Positions 16,035-24,065 of a stretch of DNA of 64,000 nt are shown piece after piece (position 1 is the stretch's first letter; each line of letters starts with the position of its first letter). A program made the translations under genes and the position numbers. Below the pieces are notes generated by a model. That model searched no databases. It was not told the DNA's origin and saw nothing but the letters and a program-made list of their open reading frames with translations. The stretch is from Micromonospora terminaliae. GTDB taxonomy: Bacteria > Actinomycetota > Actinomycetes > Mycobacteriales > Micromonosporaceae. The stretch is from positions 4,588,001 through 4,652,000 of the forward strand of contig NZ_CP045309.1 in assembly GCF_009671205.1 (NCBI RefSeq). The letters are read 5' to 3'.

Positions 16035-17368
16035 GTGGACTCCGTGCGAACGGGAGTGAGCGTGGCGAGACTGTCGGCCACCCGCTCGGCGTCGCCGAGC
16101 ACCACGGTGACCGCCAGCGCGGGCGCGAGATAGCGGGCCGCCGCCGCGGCAACGTCGTCCACGGTCGCCGCGGCCAGCCGGGCGGCGTGCTCGGCCAGGA
16201 AGTCGAGGCGTAGCCCGTTGCCGGCGTACGCGCTGGTCAGCGACGCCAGCCCGGCCTGGGTGGACGCGCCGAGCTGGAGCGTGCCGAGGGCGTACTGGCG
16301 GGCCTGCTCCAGCTCGTCCGGCTTGGGCGGCAGGGCGGCCAGCCGGCCCAGCTCGTACATGGTCTCCAGCAGGGCGGGCGCGGTCACCTCGGTGGCCACC
16401 TCGGCGGCGGCCACCAGCACCGACCCGGCCACCGAGTGCTCGACCAGCGAGTGCGGCCCGTACGTGTAGCCCTTGTCCTCGCGGATGTTCTCCACCCAGC
16501 GGGAGGAGAAGTAGCCGCCGAAGACCAGGTTGGCGAGTTGCAGCGCGGCGTGGTCGGGGTGTGTGCGGGGCACCGCGGGCAACGCGATCCGCAGCGACGA
16601 CTGCACCGAGCCGGGGCGGTCGACAAGCAGCAGCGGCCCGGGCTCCAGCGGCGGCGCGGGCGGCAGCTCGGCGGGCTGCCCCTCCCCCGTCCAGCCGGAG
16701 AGCGCCCGCTCGGCGGCGTCCAGGGCCCGCTCGGGCTGTACGTCGCCGACCAGGACCAGCACCGCGCCGGCCGGGTGCACCCGCTCGGCGTGCAGCCGGC
16801 GCAGCACCGGCGGCTTCACGGCGCGCACCTGGTCGGGCTCGGGGGTCTGGACGGCGTACGGGTGCCGGCCGTAGATCCGCTTGAGCAGCGCGGTGCGGGC
16901 CAGGTGGGCGGGCTGGCTCTGGGCCACCTGGATCCGGTCGACCAGCCGGTCCCGCTCGGTCTCCACCCAGTCGGCCGGGTAGGTGGCCCCGGTGAGCACG
17001 TCGGCGAGCAGCTCCAGCATCCGGTCGAGGCCGGTGACCAGGCCCGCGCCGGAGAGCATGAGCCGGTCCGGGTCGATGCCGGCGGAGAGCCCGCCGCCGA
17101 CCTTCTGCAACTCGGCGGCGAGCTGGGTCGCCGTGTGCGTCTCGGTGCCCGAGAGCAGGGTCTGCGCGAGCATCCCGCCGCGGGCCAGGTGGGTACGCCC
17201 GAACGGCATCCAGAGCCGCAGCTCCACGAGCGGGATCGCGCTGCGGCGCACCGCGATCACGGTGAGGCCGTTGCCGAGCGTGCGCTCGGCCTGCTTGGGC
17301 AGCTTGAGCCTGCGGTTGGGACCGAGCGCCGGCAGCGGCCGGGTGCCCGTCTCGACGGTTGCACTCAT
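16031..17368 (-). CDS. M16 family peptidase-like subunit, no HxxEH
   Basis: 445 residues with the M16 (pitrilysin/MPP) fold: LGNGLTVIAVRRSAIPLVEL start, then LSGTETHTATQLAAEL. The zinc motif HxxEH is absent; the equivalent place reads ARGGMLAQTLL. This is the non-catalytic partner of a paired M16 peptidase, forming a closed chamber with the active subunit encoded just upstream, as in two-subunit bacterial M16B enzymes. Its start overlaps the stop of that gene (ATGA). Confidence 0.85.
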   Translation of the reverse strand: MSATVETGTRPLPALGPNRRLKLPKQAERTLGNGLTVIAVRRSAIPLVELRLWMPFGRTHLARGGMLAQTLLSGTETHTATQLAAELQKVGGGLSAGIDPDRLMLSGAGLVTGLDRMLELLADVLTGATYPADWVETERDRLVDRIQVAQSQPAHLARTALLKRIYGRHPYAVQTPEPDQVRAVKPPVLRRLHAERVHPAGAVLVLVGDVQPERALDAAERALSGWTGEGQPAELPPAPPLEPGPLLLVDRPGSVQSSLRIALPAVPRTHPDHAALQLANLVFGGYFSSRWVENIREDKGYTYGPHSLVEHSVAGSVLVAAAEVATEVTAPALLETMYELGRLAALPPKPDELEQARQYALGTLQLGASTQAGLASLTSAYAGNGLRLDFLAEHAARLAAATVDDVAAAAARYLAPALAVTVVLGDAERVADSLATLTPVRTEST

Positions 17369-18675
17369 CGCGCACCTCCGGCGATGACCTCGATGGACGC
17401 GCGGCGCTCGGGCCGCAGGGTGGCGGCGGCGGCGCGGACCTGCTCGTCGGTCACCTCGCCGACCAGTCTGGGCAGCTCGTTGAGCAGGCCCGGCTCGCCG
17501 CGCTGTTGTTCCAGGACGGCCATCCGCAGCGCCCGGCCGAGCACCGCGTCGGTGTCCCGCAGCAGGTGGGTGGCCATCCGGGCCTGGGTCCGGGCCAGCT
17601 CCCCCTCGGTCAGCCCGTCGGTGGCCAGCCGGTCCAGTTCCTCGTCGACGGTGCGCAGCACCTTGTCGACGTCGCCACCGGGCGGCAGGTGCGCCTGCAG
17701 CAGCAGCGCCGTGGGGTCGCGCACGTCGAACGGGTCGCCCATGAAGCCGAGGTAGCCGCCGAGGCTGGTGACCGAGCGGTCCCGCTGGACGAGCCGCTCG
17801 ACCAGCCGGGAGGCGTCGCCGTCGGTGAGCACCTCGGCCAGCACCACGTAGGGCAGGTAGCCGGCGAAGTCGGTCACCGGGTCGGGCACCCGCCAGGCCC
17901 CGGCCACCGCCGGCAGCGGGGCCAGCTGATCGGTGTACGAGGTGCGCCGCTCCGCGGTGAGGTCGGGCTCGGCGAAGTCGGGGCGGTCCGGGGCGGGCCG
18001 GGCCGGCACGTCGCCGAAGTGCCGCTCGATCAGCGCGGTCGCCTCGGCCACGTCGACGTCCCCGCTGACCGCCAGGACCGCGTTGCCACTGGCGTAGTAG
18101 CGGCGGAAGAAGTCGGCCGCGTCGCCGACGGTGGCCGACTCCAGGTCGTCGAAGGAGCCGTAGCCGTCGTGGGCGTTGGGGAAGGTGTCGAACATGACCG
18201 GCGGCAGGGTGAGCCAGGGGAACCCGCCGTACGGCCGGTTGAGCACGTTGACCCGGATCTCCTCCTTGACCACGTCGACCTGGTTGCGCAGGTTCTCCTC
18301 GGTCAGCCGGGGGCCGCGCATCCGGTCGGCCTCCAGGAAGAGCGCCCGCTCCAGCGCGTTGCTGGGCAGGGTCTCGTAGTAGTCGGTGTAGTCCAGGTGG
18401 GTGGAGCCGTTGAAGGTGCCGCCGGCGCCCTGGACGTGCCGGAAGTGGGCCAGCTTCTCGAGGTTCTCCGAACCCTGGAACATCAGGTGCTCGAAGAGGT
18501 GGGCGAAGCCGGTGCGGCCCTCGGGCTCGGAGCGGATGCCGACGTCGTAGACCACCGCCACCCCGATGACCGGGGCGCTGCGGTCGGGGGTGAGCACCAC
18601 CCGCAGGCCGTTGTCGAGGGTGAACCGCTCGACCGGGTATTTCGTCGCTGGAATTCTCGCTCTCCGCGTCGGCAC
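17365..18675 (-). CDS. M16 family zinc metallopeptidase, catalytic subunit
   Basis: 436 residues. HLFEH (59-63) in GFAHLFEHLMFQGSEN provides the inverted zinc motif HxxEH, with the third ligand in the NQVDVVKEEIRVN segment about 75 residues later. It works with the inactive subunit encoded downstream, on an unknown peptide substrate. GTG 18675 (MPTRRARIPATKYPVERF) is selected because TAGGGT (18683-18688, minus strand) lies 7 nt before it; the frame is open further to 18873, but the added part lacks family character. Confidence 0.87.
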   Translation of the reverse strand: MPTRRARIPATKYPVERFTLDNGLRVVLTPDRSAPVIGVAVVYDVGIRSEPEGRTGFAHLFEHLMFQGSENLEKLAHFRHVQGAGGTFNGSTHLDYTDYYETLPSNALERALFLEADRMRGPRLTEENLRNQVDVVKEEIRVNVLNRPYGGFPWLTLPPVMFDTFPNAHDGYGSFDDLESATVGDAADFFRRYYASGNAVLAVSGDVDVAEATALIERHFGDVPARPAPDRPDFAEPDLTAERRTSYTDQLAPLPAVAGAWRVPDPVTDFAGYLPYVVLAEVLTDGDASRLVERLVQRDRSVTSLGGYLGFMGDPFDVRDPTALLLQAHLPPGGDVDKVLRTVDEELDRLATDGLTEGELARTQARMATHLLRDTDAVLGRALRMAVLEQQRGEPGLLNELPRLVGEVTDEQVRAAAATLRPERRASIEVIAGGAR

Positions 18676-18682
18676 GTGATCG

Positions 18683-18688
18683 ACCCTA
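18683..18688 (-). promoter_or_regulatory. Leaderless -10 element of the M16 operon
   Basis: TAGGGT on the minus strand, 7 nt before the GTG at 18675. Confidence 0.5.
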
Positions 18689-18784
18689 ACGCGTCCGCAG
18701 CGCGCGCACCGGCGGTGTGCGCGGGCCCACCGGACGGCGGTGCCGGGCGGGGGCCGACCGGCGTCGCCATCTCCACCGAACAGG

Positions 18785-18806
18785 TGGGAATTGTCGACAA
18801 TCCCCA
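18785..18806. promoter_or_regulatory. 22 bp imperfect palindrome
   Basis: Core TTGTCGACAA (18791-18800) flanked by TGGGAA and TCCCCA, 10 of 11 base pairs symmetric. Lies between the divergent M16 operon and the ABC transporter. Candidate regulator site, target regulator unknown. Confidence 0.4.
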
Positions 18807-18863
18807 GGTCGCGCGTCCCGGATGGTGGCAGGGTCTTGACGCCGCCCGGCGCCTGCCCCAGTC

Positions 18864-18884
18864 TTCCTACCAACTAAGTAGGAA
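18864..18884 (+). promoter_or_regulatory. Inverted-repeat operator of the sulfonate-type ABC operon
   Basis: TTCCTAC (18864-18870) and GTAGGAA (18878-18884) with a 7 nt gap, perfect arms, ending 20 nt before the first start codon. TTGACG (18836-18841) upstream is a possible -35, which would place the repeat at the transcription start, as expected for a repressor site. Spacing and size suit a dimeric Rrf2 protein such as the one encoded at the end of the operon; that link is inference. Confidence 0.6.
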
Positions 18885-18904
18885 TACTGCGGATTGGATA
18901 CACG

Positions 18905-19969
18905 ATGAGACGGCTCCCCTTCCGCCGCCTGGTCACCCTGGCCACCCTCGCCGTGGTCGGCGCGGCCACCCTGGGCGCCACCGCGGCCTGCGGCGACGAC
19001 AGCGACGAAGCCGCCGGCGGCTCCGGTCCGGTGACCCTGCGCCTCGGCTACTTCCCGAACATCACCCACGCGCCGGCCGTCGTCGGCGTGGAGAAGGGCA
19101 TCTTCAAGGAGAAGCTGGGCGGCAACGTCACGCTGGAGACCAAGACGTTCAACGCCGGCCCGGCGGCCATCGAGGCGGTCTTCTCCGGCGCGCTCGACGC
19201 CACGTACATCGGTCCGAACCCGACCGTGAACGCCTTCTCGAAGTCGAAGGGCGAGGCGGTCCGGGTCGTGTCCGGCGCCGCGTCCGGCGGCGTGGCGCTG
19301 GTCGTGAAGCCGGGGATCACCTCCGCGGAGCAGCTGCGCGGCAAGAAGATCGCCACCCCGCAGCTCGGCAACACCCAGGACGTCGCGCTGCGCTACTGGC
19401 TCAAGGAGAAGGGCCTGCAGACCACCAAGGAGGGCGGCGGCGACGTCAAGGTGGTCCCCCAGGAGAACGCGCAGACCGTCGAGACCTTCGGCAGCGGCGC
19501 CATCGACGGCGCGTGGGTGCCCGAGCCCTTCGTCTCCCGGCTGGTGAACGCGGGCGGCAAGGTGCTGGTCGACGAGCGCGACCTCTGGCCGGACAAGAAG
19601 TTCGTCATCACCAACCTGCTGGTCAGCACCAAGTTCCTCAAGGCGCACCCGGACGTGGTGAAGAAGCTGGTCGAGGGGCAGGTCGCGGCCAACGAGTTCG
19701 TCAACAGCAAGCCGGACGAGGCCCAGCAGGCCATCTCCGACCACATCGGCAAGATCACCGGCAAGCCGCTGGACCTCAAGCTGATCAAGCAGGCCTGGCC
19801 GACGCTGGAGTTCACCAACGACCCGATCCCGTCCTCGCTGAAGACCGGCCTGGACCACGCCGTCGCGGTCGGGCTGACCCAGCCGGTCGACCTGAACGGC
19901 CTCTACGACCTGAAGTACCTCAACGAGGTGCTCAAGGCCCAGGGCAAGGCCGAGGTCGTCCAGCCGTGA
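18905..19969 (+). CDS. ABC transporter substrate-binding lipoprotein, sulfonate/nitrate/taurine type
   Basis: 354 residues. Signal peptide with twin basic start (MRRLPFRR), hydrophobic core and a lipobox ending at Cys29 (ATAACGDD). Mature part follows the SsuA/NrtA fold: LRLGYFPNITHAPAVVGVEKG near residues 44-64, then FNAGPAAIEAVFSGALDATYIGPNP, LGNTQDVALRYWL and IDGAWVPEPF. The family binds aliphatic sulfonates, taurine, nitrate or similar small anions; the exact ligand is not clear. First gene of a three-gene uptake operon closed by an Rrf2 regulator, which favours a sulfur source. Confidence 0.85.
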   Translation: MRRLPFRRLVTLATLAVVGAATLGATAACGDDSDEAAGGSGPVTLRLGYFPNITHAPAVVGVEKGIFKEKLGGNVTLETKTFNAGPAAIEAVFSGALDATYIGPNPTVNAFSKSKGEAVRVVSGAASGGVALVVKPGITSAEQLRGKKIATPQLGNTQDVALRYWLKEKGLQTTKEGGGDVKVVPQENAQTVETFGSGAIDGAWVPEPFVSRLVNAGGKVLVDERDLWPDKKFVITNLLVSTKFLKAHPDVVKKLVEGQVAANEFVNSKPDEAQQAISDHIGKITGKPLDLKLIKQAWPTLEFTNDPIPSSLKTGLDHAVAVGLTQPVDLNGLYDLKYLNEVLKAQGKAEVVQP

Positions 19970-20745
19970 CGTCGACCACGACGACCCCGCGCAGCGCGAC
20001 CGGCTCGGTCGCGCTGCGCGGCGTGACCAAGGTGTACGGCCAGGGCGAACAGGCCGTCCTGGCGCTGGACGGGGTGTCGCTGGACGTCGCCCCCGGCGAG
20101 TTCGTCTGCCTGGTCGGCGCGTCCGGCTGTGGCAAGAGCACGCTGCTCAACCTGGTGGCCGGCCTGGACCGGGCCAGCGGCGGCCGGATCGAGCTGGGCG
20201 AGGGGGTGAACCCCGGCCTGATGTTCCAGGAGCCGGCGCTCTTCCCGTGGCTCACCGTCGAGGCCAACGTCGAGGTGCCGCTCAAGCTGCGCGGGCTGCC
20301 CCGGGACGAGCGCAAGGCCCGGGTCGCCGAGCTGCTGCGCACCGTCCACCTGTCCGACTTCGGCCGCAAGCGCCCGCACCAGCTCTCCGGCGGCATGCGG
20401 CAGCGGGTCGCGCTGGCCCGCACCCTCGCCCTGGACACCCCGGTGCTGCTCATGGACGAGCCGTTCGGCGCGCTCGACGCCATGACCCGGGACATCCTGC
20501 ACGACGAGCTGGAACGGATCTGGTCCGAGCGGAAGCTCACCGTGCTCTTCGTGACGCACAACGTCCGCGAGGCGGCCCGGCTCGCCGACCGCATCATCCT
20601 GCTCTCCAGCCGGCCCGGCCGGATCATCTACTCCACCGGGGTCGACGTGCCGCGGCCCCGGCGGATCGACTCGCCGGAGATCGCGGCCATCGCCGCCGAG
20701 GTCACCGACCGGCTGCGTACGGAGGTGGGCCGCCATGGCCAGTGA
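19966..20745 (+). CDS. ABC transporter ATP-binding protein, SsuB/TauB type
   Basis: 259 residues. Walker A GASGCGKST, the Q-loop FQEPALFPWLTV, the ABC signature LSGGMRQRVALAR and Walker B VLLMDEPFGALD, followed by the H-loop FVTHNVREA, all match nitrate/sulfonate/taurine importers. Starts at a GTG that overlaps the stop of the binding-protein gene (GTGA), indicating translational coupling. Confidence 0.92.
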   Translation: MTSTTTTPRSATGSVALRGVTKVYGQGEQAVLALDGVSLDVAPGEFVCLVGASGCGKSTLLNLVAGLDRASGGRIELGEGVNPGLMFQEPALFPWLTVEANVEVPLKLRGLPRDERKARVAELLRTVHLSDFGRKRPHQLSGGMRQRVALARTLALDTPVLLMDEPFGALDAMTRDILHDELERIWSERKLTVLFVTHNVREAARLADRIILLSSRPGRIIYSTGVDVPRPRRIDSPEIAAIAAEVTDRLRTEVGRHGQ

Positions 20746-21619
20746 CACCCTCGCCGGGGCGCCGCGTACCGACGCGGAGATCTCCGGCCTCGACGCTCTG
20801 GAGATCGCGGGGCGGGAGAAGGCGCCGTCCCCGCTGCGCCGGACCTGGTCGGCCACCTGGCCCAAGCTGGCCGCGCTGGCCCTGGCCATCGCGCTCTGGC
20901 AGGCCGTGGTCTGGACCGGCTGGAAGGACCCCTGGGCGTTGCCCGGTCCGGTGCCCGTCTTCGCGGACCTGGGCCACTACGCGCTCAGCTCGGCGCTCTG
21001 GGAGGGCCTCGCCACCACGGCACGGCGGGCCGCCGTGGGCTTCGCGGCCGCGGTCGCCGTCGGTCTGCTGCTCGGCCTGGCCGTGGCCCGGGTGAAGGTG
21101 CTCCGCGCCGCGATCGGCTCGATGATCACCGCGCTGCAGACCATGCCGTCGATCGCCTGGTTCCCCCTCGCGATCCTGCTGTTCCAGCTCAGCGAGCAGG
21201 CCATCTTCTTCGTGGTGGTGCTCGGCGCGGCGCCGTCCGTCGCCAACGGCGTCATCCACGGCGTCGACTACGTGCCGCCGCTGCTCGTCCGGGCCGGTCG
21301 CAACCTCGGCGCCCGCGGGCTCAACCTCTACCGGTACGTGATCGCGCCGGCCGCGCTGCCGGCCATCGTGGCCGGGCTCAAGCAGGGCTGGGCGTTCGCC
21401 TGGCGCAGCCTCATGGCGGGCGAGCTGCTGGTGGTCATCGCCACCCGGACGTCGATCGGCGCGCAGCTCACCTATGCCCGGGAGCTGAGCGAGGCCACCC
21501 GGCTGATGGCCATCATGATCGTCATCCTCGTGGTGGGCATCGTGGTGGACGCCGCGTTCGGCGCGGCCGACAAGGCAATCCGCCGCCGCTGGGGCGTGCT
21601 GGACCAGGCTGGCAACTGA
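20735..21619 (+). CDS. ABC transporter permease, SsuC/TauC type
   Basis: 294 residues with about six membrane segments (from LAALALAIALWQAVVW near residue 46 to MAIMIVILVVGIVVDAAF near the end) and the cytoplasmic EAA-like loop AGRNLGARGLNLYRYVIAPAALP, which couples to the ATPase. The ATG overlaps the last codons of the ATPase gene by 11 nt. Confidence 0.9.
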   Translation: MASDTLAGAPRTDAEISGLDALEIAGREKAPSPLRRTWSATWPKLAALALAIALWQAVVWTGWKDPWALPGPVPVFADLGHYALSSALWEGLATTARRAAVGFAAAVAVGLLLGLAVARVKVLRAAIGSMITALQTMPSIAWFPLAILLFQLSEQAIFFVVVLGAAPSVANGVIHGVDYVPPLLVRAGRNLGARGLNLYRYVIAPAALPAIVAGLKQGWAFAWRSLMAGELLVVIATRTSIGAQLTYARELSEATRLMAIMIVILVVGIVVDAAFGAADKAIRRRWGVLDQAGN

Positions 21620-21623
21620 CGTC

Positions 21624-22067
21624 GTGTACGTCTCCGCGCGCGCCGACTACGCGCTCCGGGCCATGCTCGCCGTCGCCGACGCCGCCGGGTCCACCGGCGA
21701 CGGGGGGTACGGGGGCGGCGAGCTGGTCAAGGCGGCGAGCCTGGCCGAGCGCCAGGACATCCCGCTCAGCTTCCTCCAGGGCATCCTGCTCGACCTGCGC
21801 CGGGCCGGGCTGCTGCACAGTCACCGCGGCACCGAGGGCGGGTACGCGCTCACCCGGCCGCCCGCCGACATCAGCGTGGGCGACGTGCTGCGGGCGGTGG
21901 GCGGCGCGCTGACCAGCGTCCGGGGCATGCCCGCCGACCACGCCGGCTACCACGGGGTGGCCGCCGGGCTGCGGGACGTGTGGCTGGCGGTGGACGGCGC
22001 GATCGCCCTCGTGGTCGACCGGACCACCCTCGCCGACCTGCTGGCCGACCGCGCCGCGGCGTCCTGA
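21624..22067 (+). CDS. Rrf2-family transcription regulator, no cysteines
   Basis: 147 residues. The winged helix-turn-helix is clear: VSARADYALRAMLAVADAA (3-21), IPLSFLQGILLDLRRAGLLHS, then RGTEGGYALTRPP, the Rrf2 wing. The protein has no cysteine at all, so it cannot hold the Fe-S cluster of IscR/NsrR/RsrR; it is of the CymR-like class, which senses sulfur status through partners or metabolites. An insertion rich in glycine (GDGGYGGGE, about 25-33) lies between helix 1 and 2. It starts 4 nt after the permease stop and probably controls the operon through the repeat at 18864-18884. Confidence 0.85.
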   Translation: MYVSARADYALRAMLAVADAAGSTGDGGYGGGELVKAASLAERQDIPLSFLQGILLDLRRAGLLHSHRGTEGGYALTRPPADISVGDVLRAVGGALTSVRGMPADHAGYHGVAAGLRDVWLAVDGAIALVVDRTTLADLLADRAAAS

Positions 22068-22126
22068 CCGTCCGGCTGGATCGGGCCGCGGGTGCGACGC
22101 GGCCCGCACCTGATCGACTCCGGCTC

Positions 22127-22171
22127 GGCGAGGTGGCGGTGTCCGGCAGGCCGGGATGCCGCCACCTCGCC
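22127..22171. terminator. Hairpin between convergent Rrf2 and helicase genes
   Basis: GGCGAGGTGGCGG (22127-22139) pairs perfectly with CCGCCACCTCGCC (22159-22171); the 19 nt loop contains its own CCGG/CCGG pair. Serves both directions. Confidence 0.65.
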
Positions 22172-22187
22172 GTGCTGGAGCGGAGGA

Positions 22188-23450
22188 TCAGCCTCGGCGG
22201 CGCGGGCGGCGGGACCGGGCCGGGCGGGAGGCGGGCGCGGGGTGCGGCGCCGGCGGCGGGCTGATGCTGACCGGGACGCCGGTGGGCTGGCGGGCGCCGG
22301 TGACGCGGGCCAGTTCGTCGTCGCCGGGGCGTACCCGGGCGGTGTGCGGGGTGATGCCGGCCACGGACATCAGCCGGGAGACGTCACGGCGCTGCTCCGG
22401 CAGGACCAGGGTGACCACCGTGCCCGACTCCCCCGCCCGGGCGGTCCGCCCGCCCCGGTGCAGGTAGTCCTTCGCCTCGGTGGGCGGGTCGGCGTTGACC
22501 ACCAGGTCCAGCCCGTCGACGTGGATGCCCCGGGCCGCCACGTCGGTCGCCACCAGCGCGGTGACCTGGCCGGTGCGGAACTGCTCCAGGATCCGGGTGC
22601 GCTGCGGCTGGGTCTTGCCGCCGTGCAGCGCGGCCGCGCGTACCCCCTTGGCCAGTAGCTGGCGGGCGACGCGGTCGGCGCGGTGCTTGGTCGCCATGAA
22701 CAGGATGGTGCGGCCCTCGCGGGCGGCGATGTGTGCCAGCGCGGCCGGCTTGTCCTCCGCCTCGACGTGCAGCACGTGGTGGGTCATCGCGGTCACCGTG
22801 GCGGTGCCCGGGTCGACGGAGTGCGAGACCGGGCGGTCCAGGAAGCGGCGGACCAGCTTGTCCACGCCGCCGTCCAGGGTGGCCGAGAAGAGCATCCGCT
22901 GGCCGTTCGGGGCGACCTGCTCCAGCAGCTTCGTGACCTGCGGCAGGAAGCCCATGTCGGCCATCTGGTCGGCCTCGTCGAGCACCGTGACGGCCACCTC
23001 GTCGAGCCGGGCGTCCCGCCGGTCGATCAGGTCGTGCAGCCGACCCGGGGTCGCCACCAGCACCTCGGCGCCGGCACGCAGCGCGTCCGCCTGCCGCTGG
23101 AGGGAAAGCCCGCCGACCACGGTGGCGCAGCGCAGCCCGAGCGCCCGGGCGTACGGGGTGAGCGCCGCGGTGACCTGCTGGGCCAGCTCGCGGGTGGGCA
23201 CCAGCACGAGCGCCAGCGGACGGCCGGGGCGGGCACGGCGGCCGGCCGTGCGGTGCAGCAGCGGCAGCCCGAAGGCCAGCGTCTTGCCCGAGCCGGTGCG
23301 CCCGCGGCCGAGCACGTCGCGGCCGGCCAGCGAGTCCGGCAGGGTCGCCGCCTGGATCGGGAACGGCTCGGTGATGCCCTGCGCGGTCAGTTCGCGGACC
23401 AGCGCCGGGGCCAGGCCGGTGGCAGCGAAGGTGGGAATGGTCATGGTCAT
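22188..23450 (-). CDS. DEAD-box ATP-dependent RNA helicase, RhlE type
   Basis: 420 residues. Motifs in order: Q motif FPIQAATLP (30-38), Walker A GRTGSGKT (50-57), PTRELAQQV, VLDEADQMADMGF (motif II; DEAD), LFSATLD (III), TDVAARGIHVDGLDLVVN (V) and HRGGRTARAGE (VI). The C-terminal tail is a short basic Pro/Arg-rich segment that may bind RNA. These helicases remodel structured RNA in ribosome assembly and cold response. ATG 23450 is preceded by AGGAAGG 9 nt upstream, which is itself inside a hairpin, and the cold-shock gene lies just upstream on the same strand. Confidence 0.92.
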   Translation of the reverse strand: MTMTIPTFAATGLAPALVRELTAQGITEPFPIQAATLPDSLAGRDVLGRGRTGSGKTLAFGLPLLHRTAGRRARPGRPLALVLVPTRELAQQVTAALTPYARALGLRCATVVGGLSLQRQADALRAGAEVLVATPGRLHDLIDRRDARLDEVAVTVLDEADQMADMGFLPQVTKLLEQVAPNGQRMLFSATLDGGVDKLVRRFLDRPVSHSVDPGTATVTAMTHHVLHVEAEDKPAALAHIAAREGRTILFMATKHRADRVARQLLAKGVRAAALHGGKTQPQRTRILEQFRTGQVTALVATDVAARGIHVDGLDLVVNADPPTEAKDYLHRGGRTARAGESGTVVTLVLPEQRRDVSRLMSVAGITPHTARVRPGDDELARVTGARQPTGVPVSISPPPAPHPAPASRPARSRRPRRRG

Positions 23451-23453
23451 GCG

Positions 23454-23490
23454 AAAAAGCCTTCCTCGACGCGGCACGTGTCGAGGAAGG
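23454..23490 (-). promoter_or_regulatory. Terminator-like hairpin masking the helicase ribosome binding site
   Basis: On the minus strand CCTTCCTCGAC (23480-23490) and GTCGAGGAAGG (23460-23470) make a perfect 11 bp stem with a 9 nt loop, followed by C and five T. The GAGGAAGG of the 3' arm is the Shine-Dalgarno sequence for the ATG at 23450. The element can therefore end transcription or block translation. Confidence 0.75.
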
Positions 23491-23509
23491 GCGCCGGGAA
23501 GCGGCGCGT

Positions 23510-23528
23510 CACCGGCGTTTCGCCGGTG
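23510..23528 (-). promoter_or_regulatory. Second hairpin in the helicase leader
   Basis: CACCGGCG (23510-23517) and CGCCGGTG (23521-23528) with a 3 nt loop, perfect. Together with the hairpin at 23460-23490 it makes a structured leader of about 90 nt; TACCTT (23547-23552, minus strand) is a possible -10. Confidence 0.5.
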
Positions 23529-23621
23529 GTCACAAGCACGAACCGAAAGGTACGGGCCGGCCCGCCGCAGCACGCCACGTCCCGCGGAGCGGGTGGGCGG
23601 CGCAGCGGACCGGCCCGTCAC

Positions 23622-23638
23622 CGCGCCCGGGGGGCGCG
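23622..23638 (-). terminator. Hairpin after the cold-shock gene
   Basis: CGCGCCC / GGGCGCG (23622-23628 and 23632-23638), 26 nt after the cold-shock stop. Weak terminator without T tract. Confidence 0.45.
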
Positions 23639-23663
23639 ATGGTGTTACCGGATGATCCGAAGA

Positions 23664-23867
23664 TCAGAGCGGACGGATGTTCTCCGCCTGCGGGCCCTTC
23701 TGGCCCTGGGTCACCTCGAACTCGACCCGCTGGTTCTCGTCCAGGCTCCGGTAGCCGGAGGACTGGATCGCCGAGAAGTGGGCGAAGACGTCGGCGCCGC
23801 CGTCGTCGGGGGTGATGAAACCGAAGCCCTTGTCAGCGTTGAACCACTTGACGGTGCCAATTGCCAT
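23664..23867 (-). CDS. Cold-shock protein (CspA family)
   Basis: 67 residues; RNP1 KGFGFITP (13-20) and RNP2 VFAHFSAI (27-34) on an OB fold, beginning [15 protein letters not shown] single-stranded nucleic-acid chaperone of the housekeeping or cold-inducible type. ATG 23867 with AAGGAGA 8 nt upstream. The roughly 190 nt before it hold two perfect hairpins, typical of the structured leaders that control csp mRNA. Confidence 0.95.
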   Translation of the reverse strand: MAIGTVKWFNADKGFGFITPDDGGADVFAHFSAIQSSGYRSLDENQRVEFEVTQGQKGPQAENIRPL

Positions 23868-23971
23868 TTGTTCGTCTCCTTGACGGAACGTTCGGATCCG
23901 CACCTGTTGCGGACCCGAGGAGTGCGTCGCGCGTGGCCGCGCGCCGCACCTGTCGCTGCTGGTCGCCCCGC

Positions 23972-24025
23972 CCGGAGAACTCCGGACACAACAAAGAGCG
24001 CCTGGGGCCACAATCCGCCAGGCGC
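23972..24025 (-). promoter_or_regulatory. Structured leader of the cold-shock mRNA
   Basis: Two stems: GCGCCTGG/CCAGGCGC (arms 23998-24005 and 24018-24025) and CCGGAG/CTCCGG (23972-23985, 2 nt loop). Both lie between the probable promoter and the ribosome binding site. Confidence 0.5.
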
Positions 24026-24065
24026 ACACAGAGTCTCTGGAAACCAAAACTGCAACGTGGTCAGC

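Noticed and set aside
17359..20745. Long plus-strand frame running across the M16 genes into the ABC ATPase
   Set aside because: Only its last part is the true ATPase gene (start 19966); the earlier part is antisense shadow of the M16 genes and the binding-protein gene in another frame.
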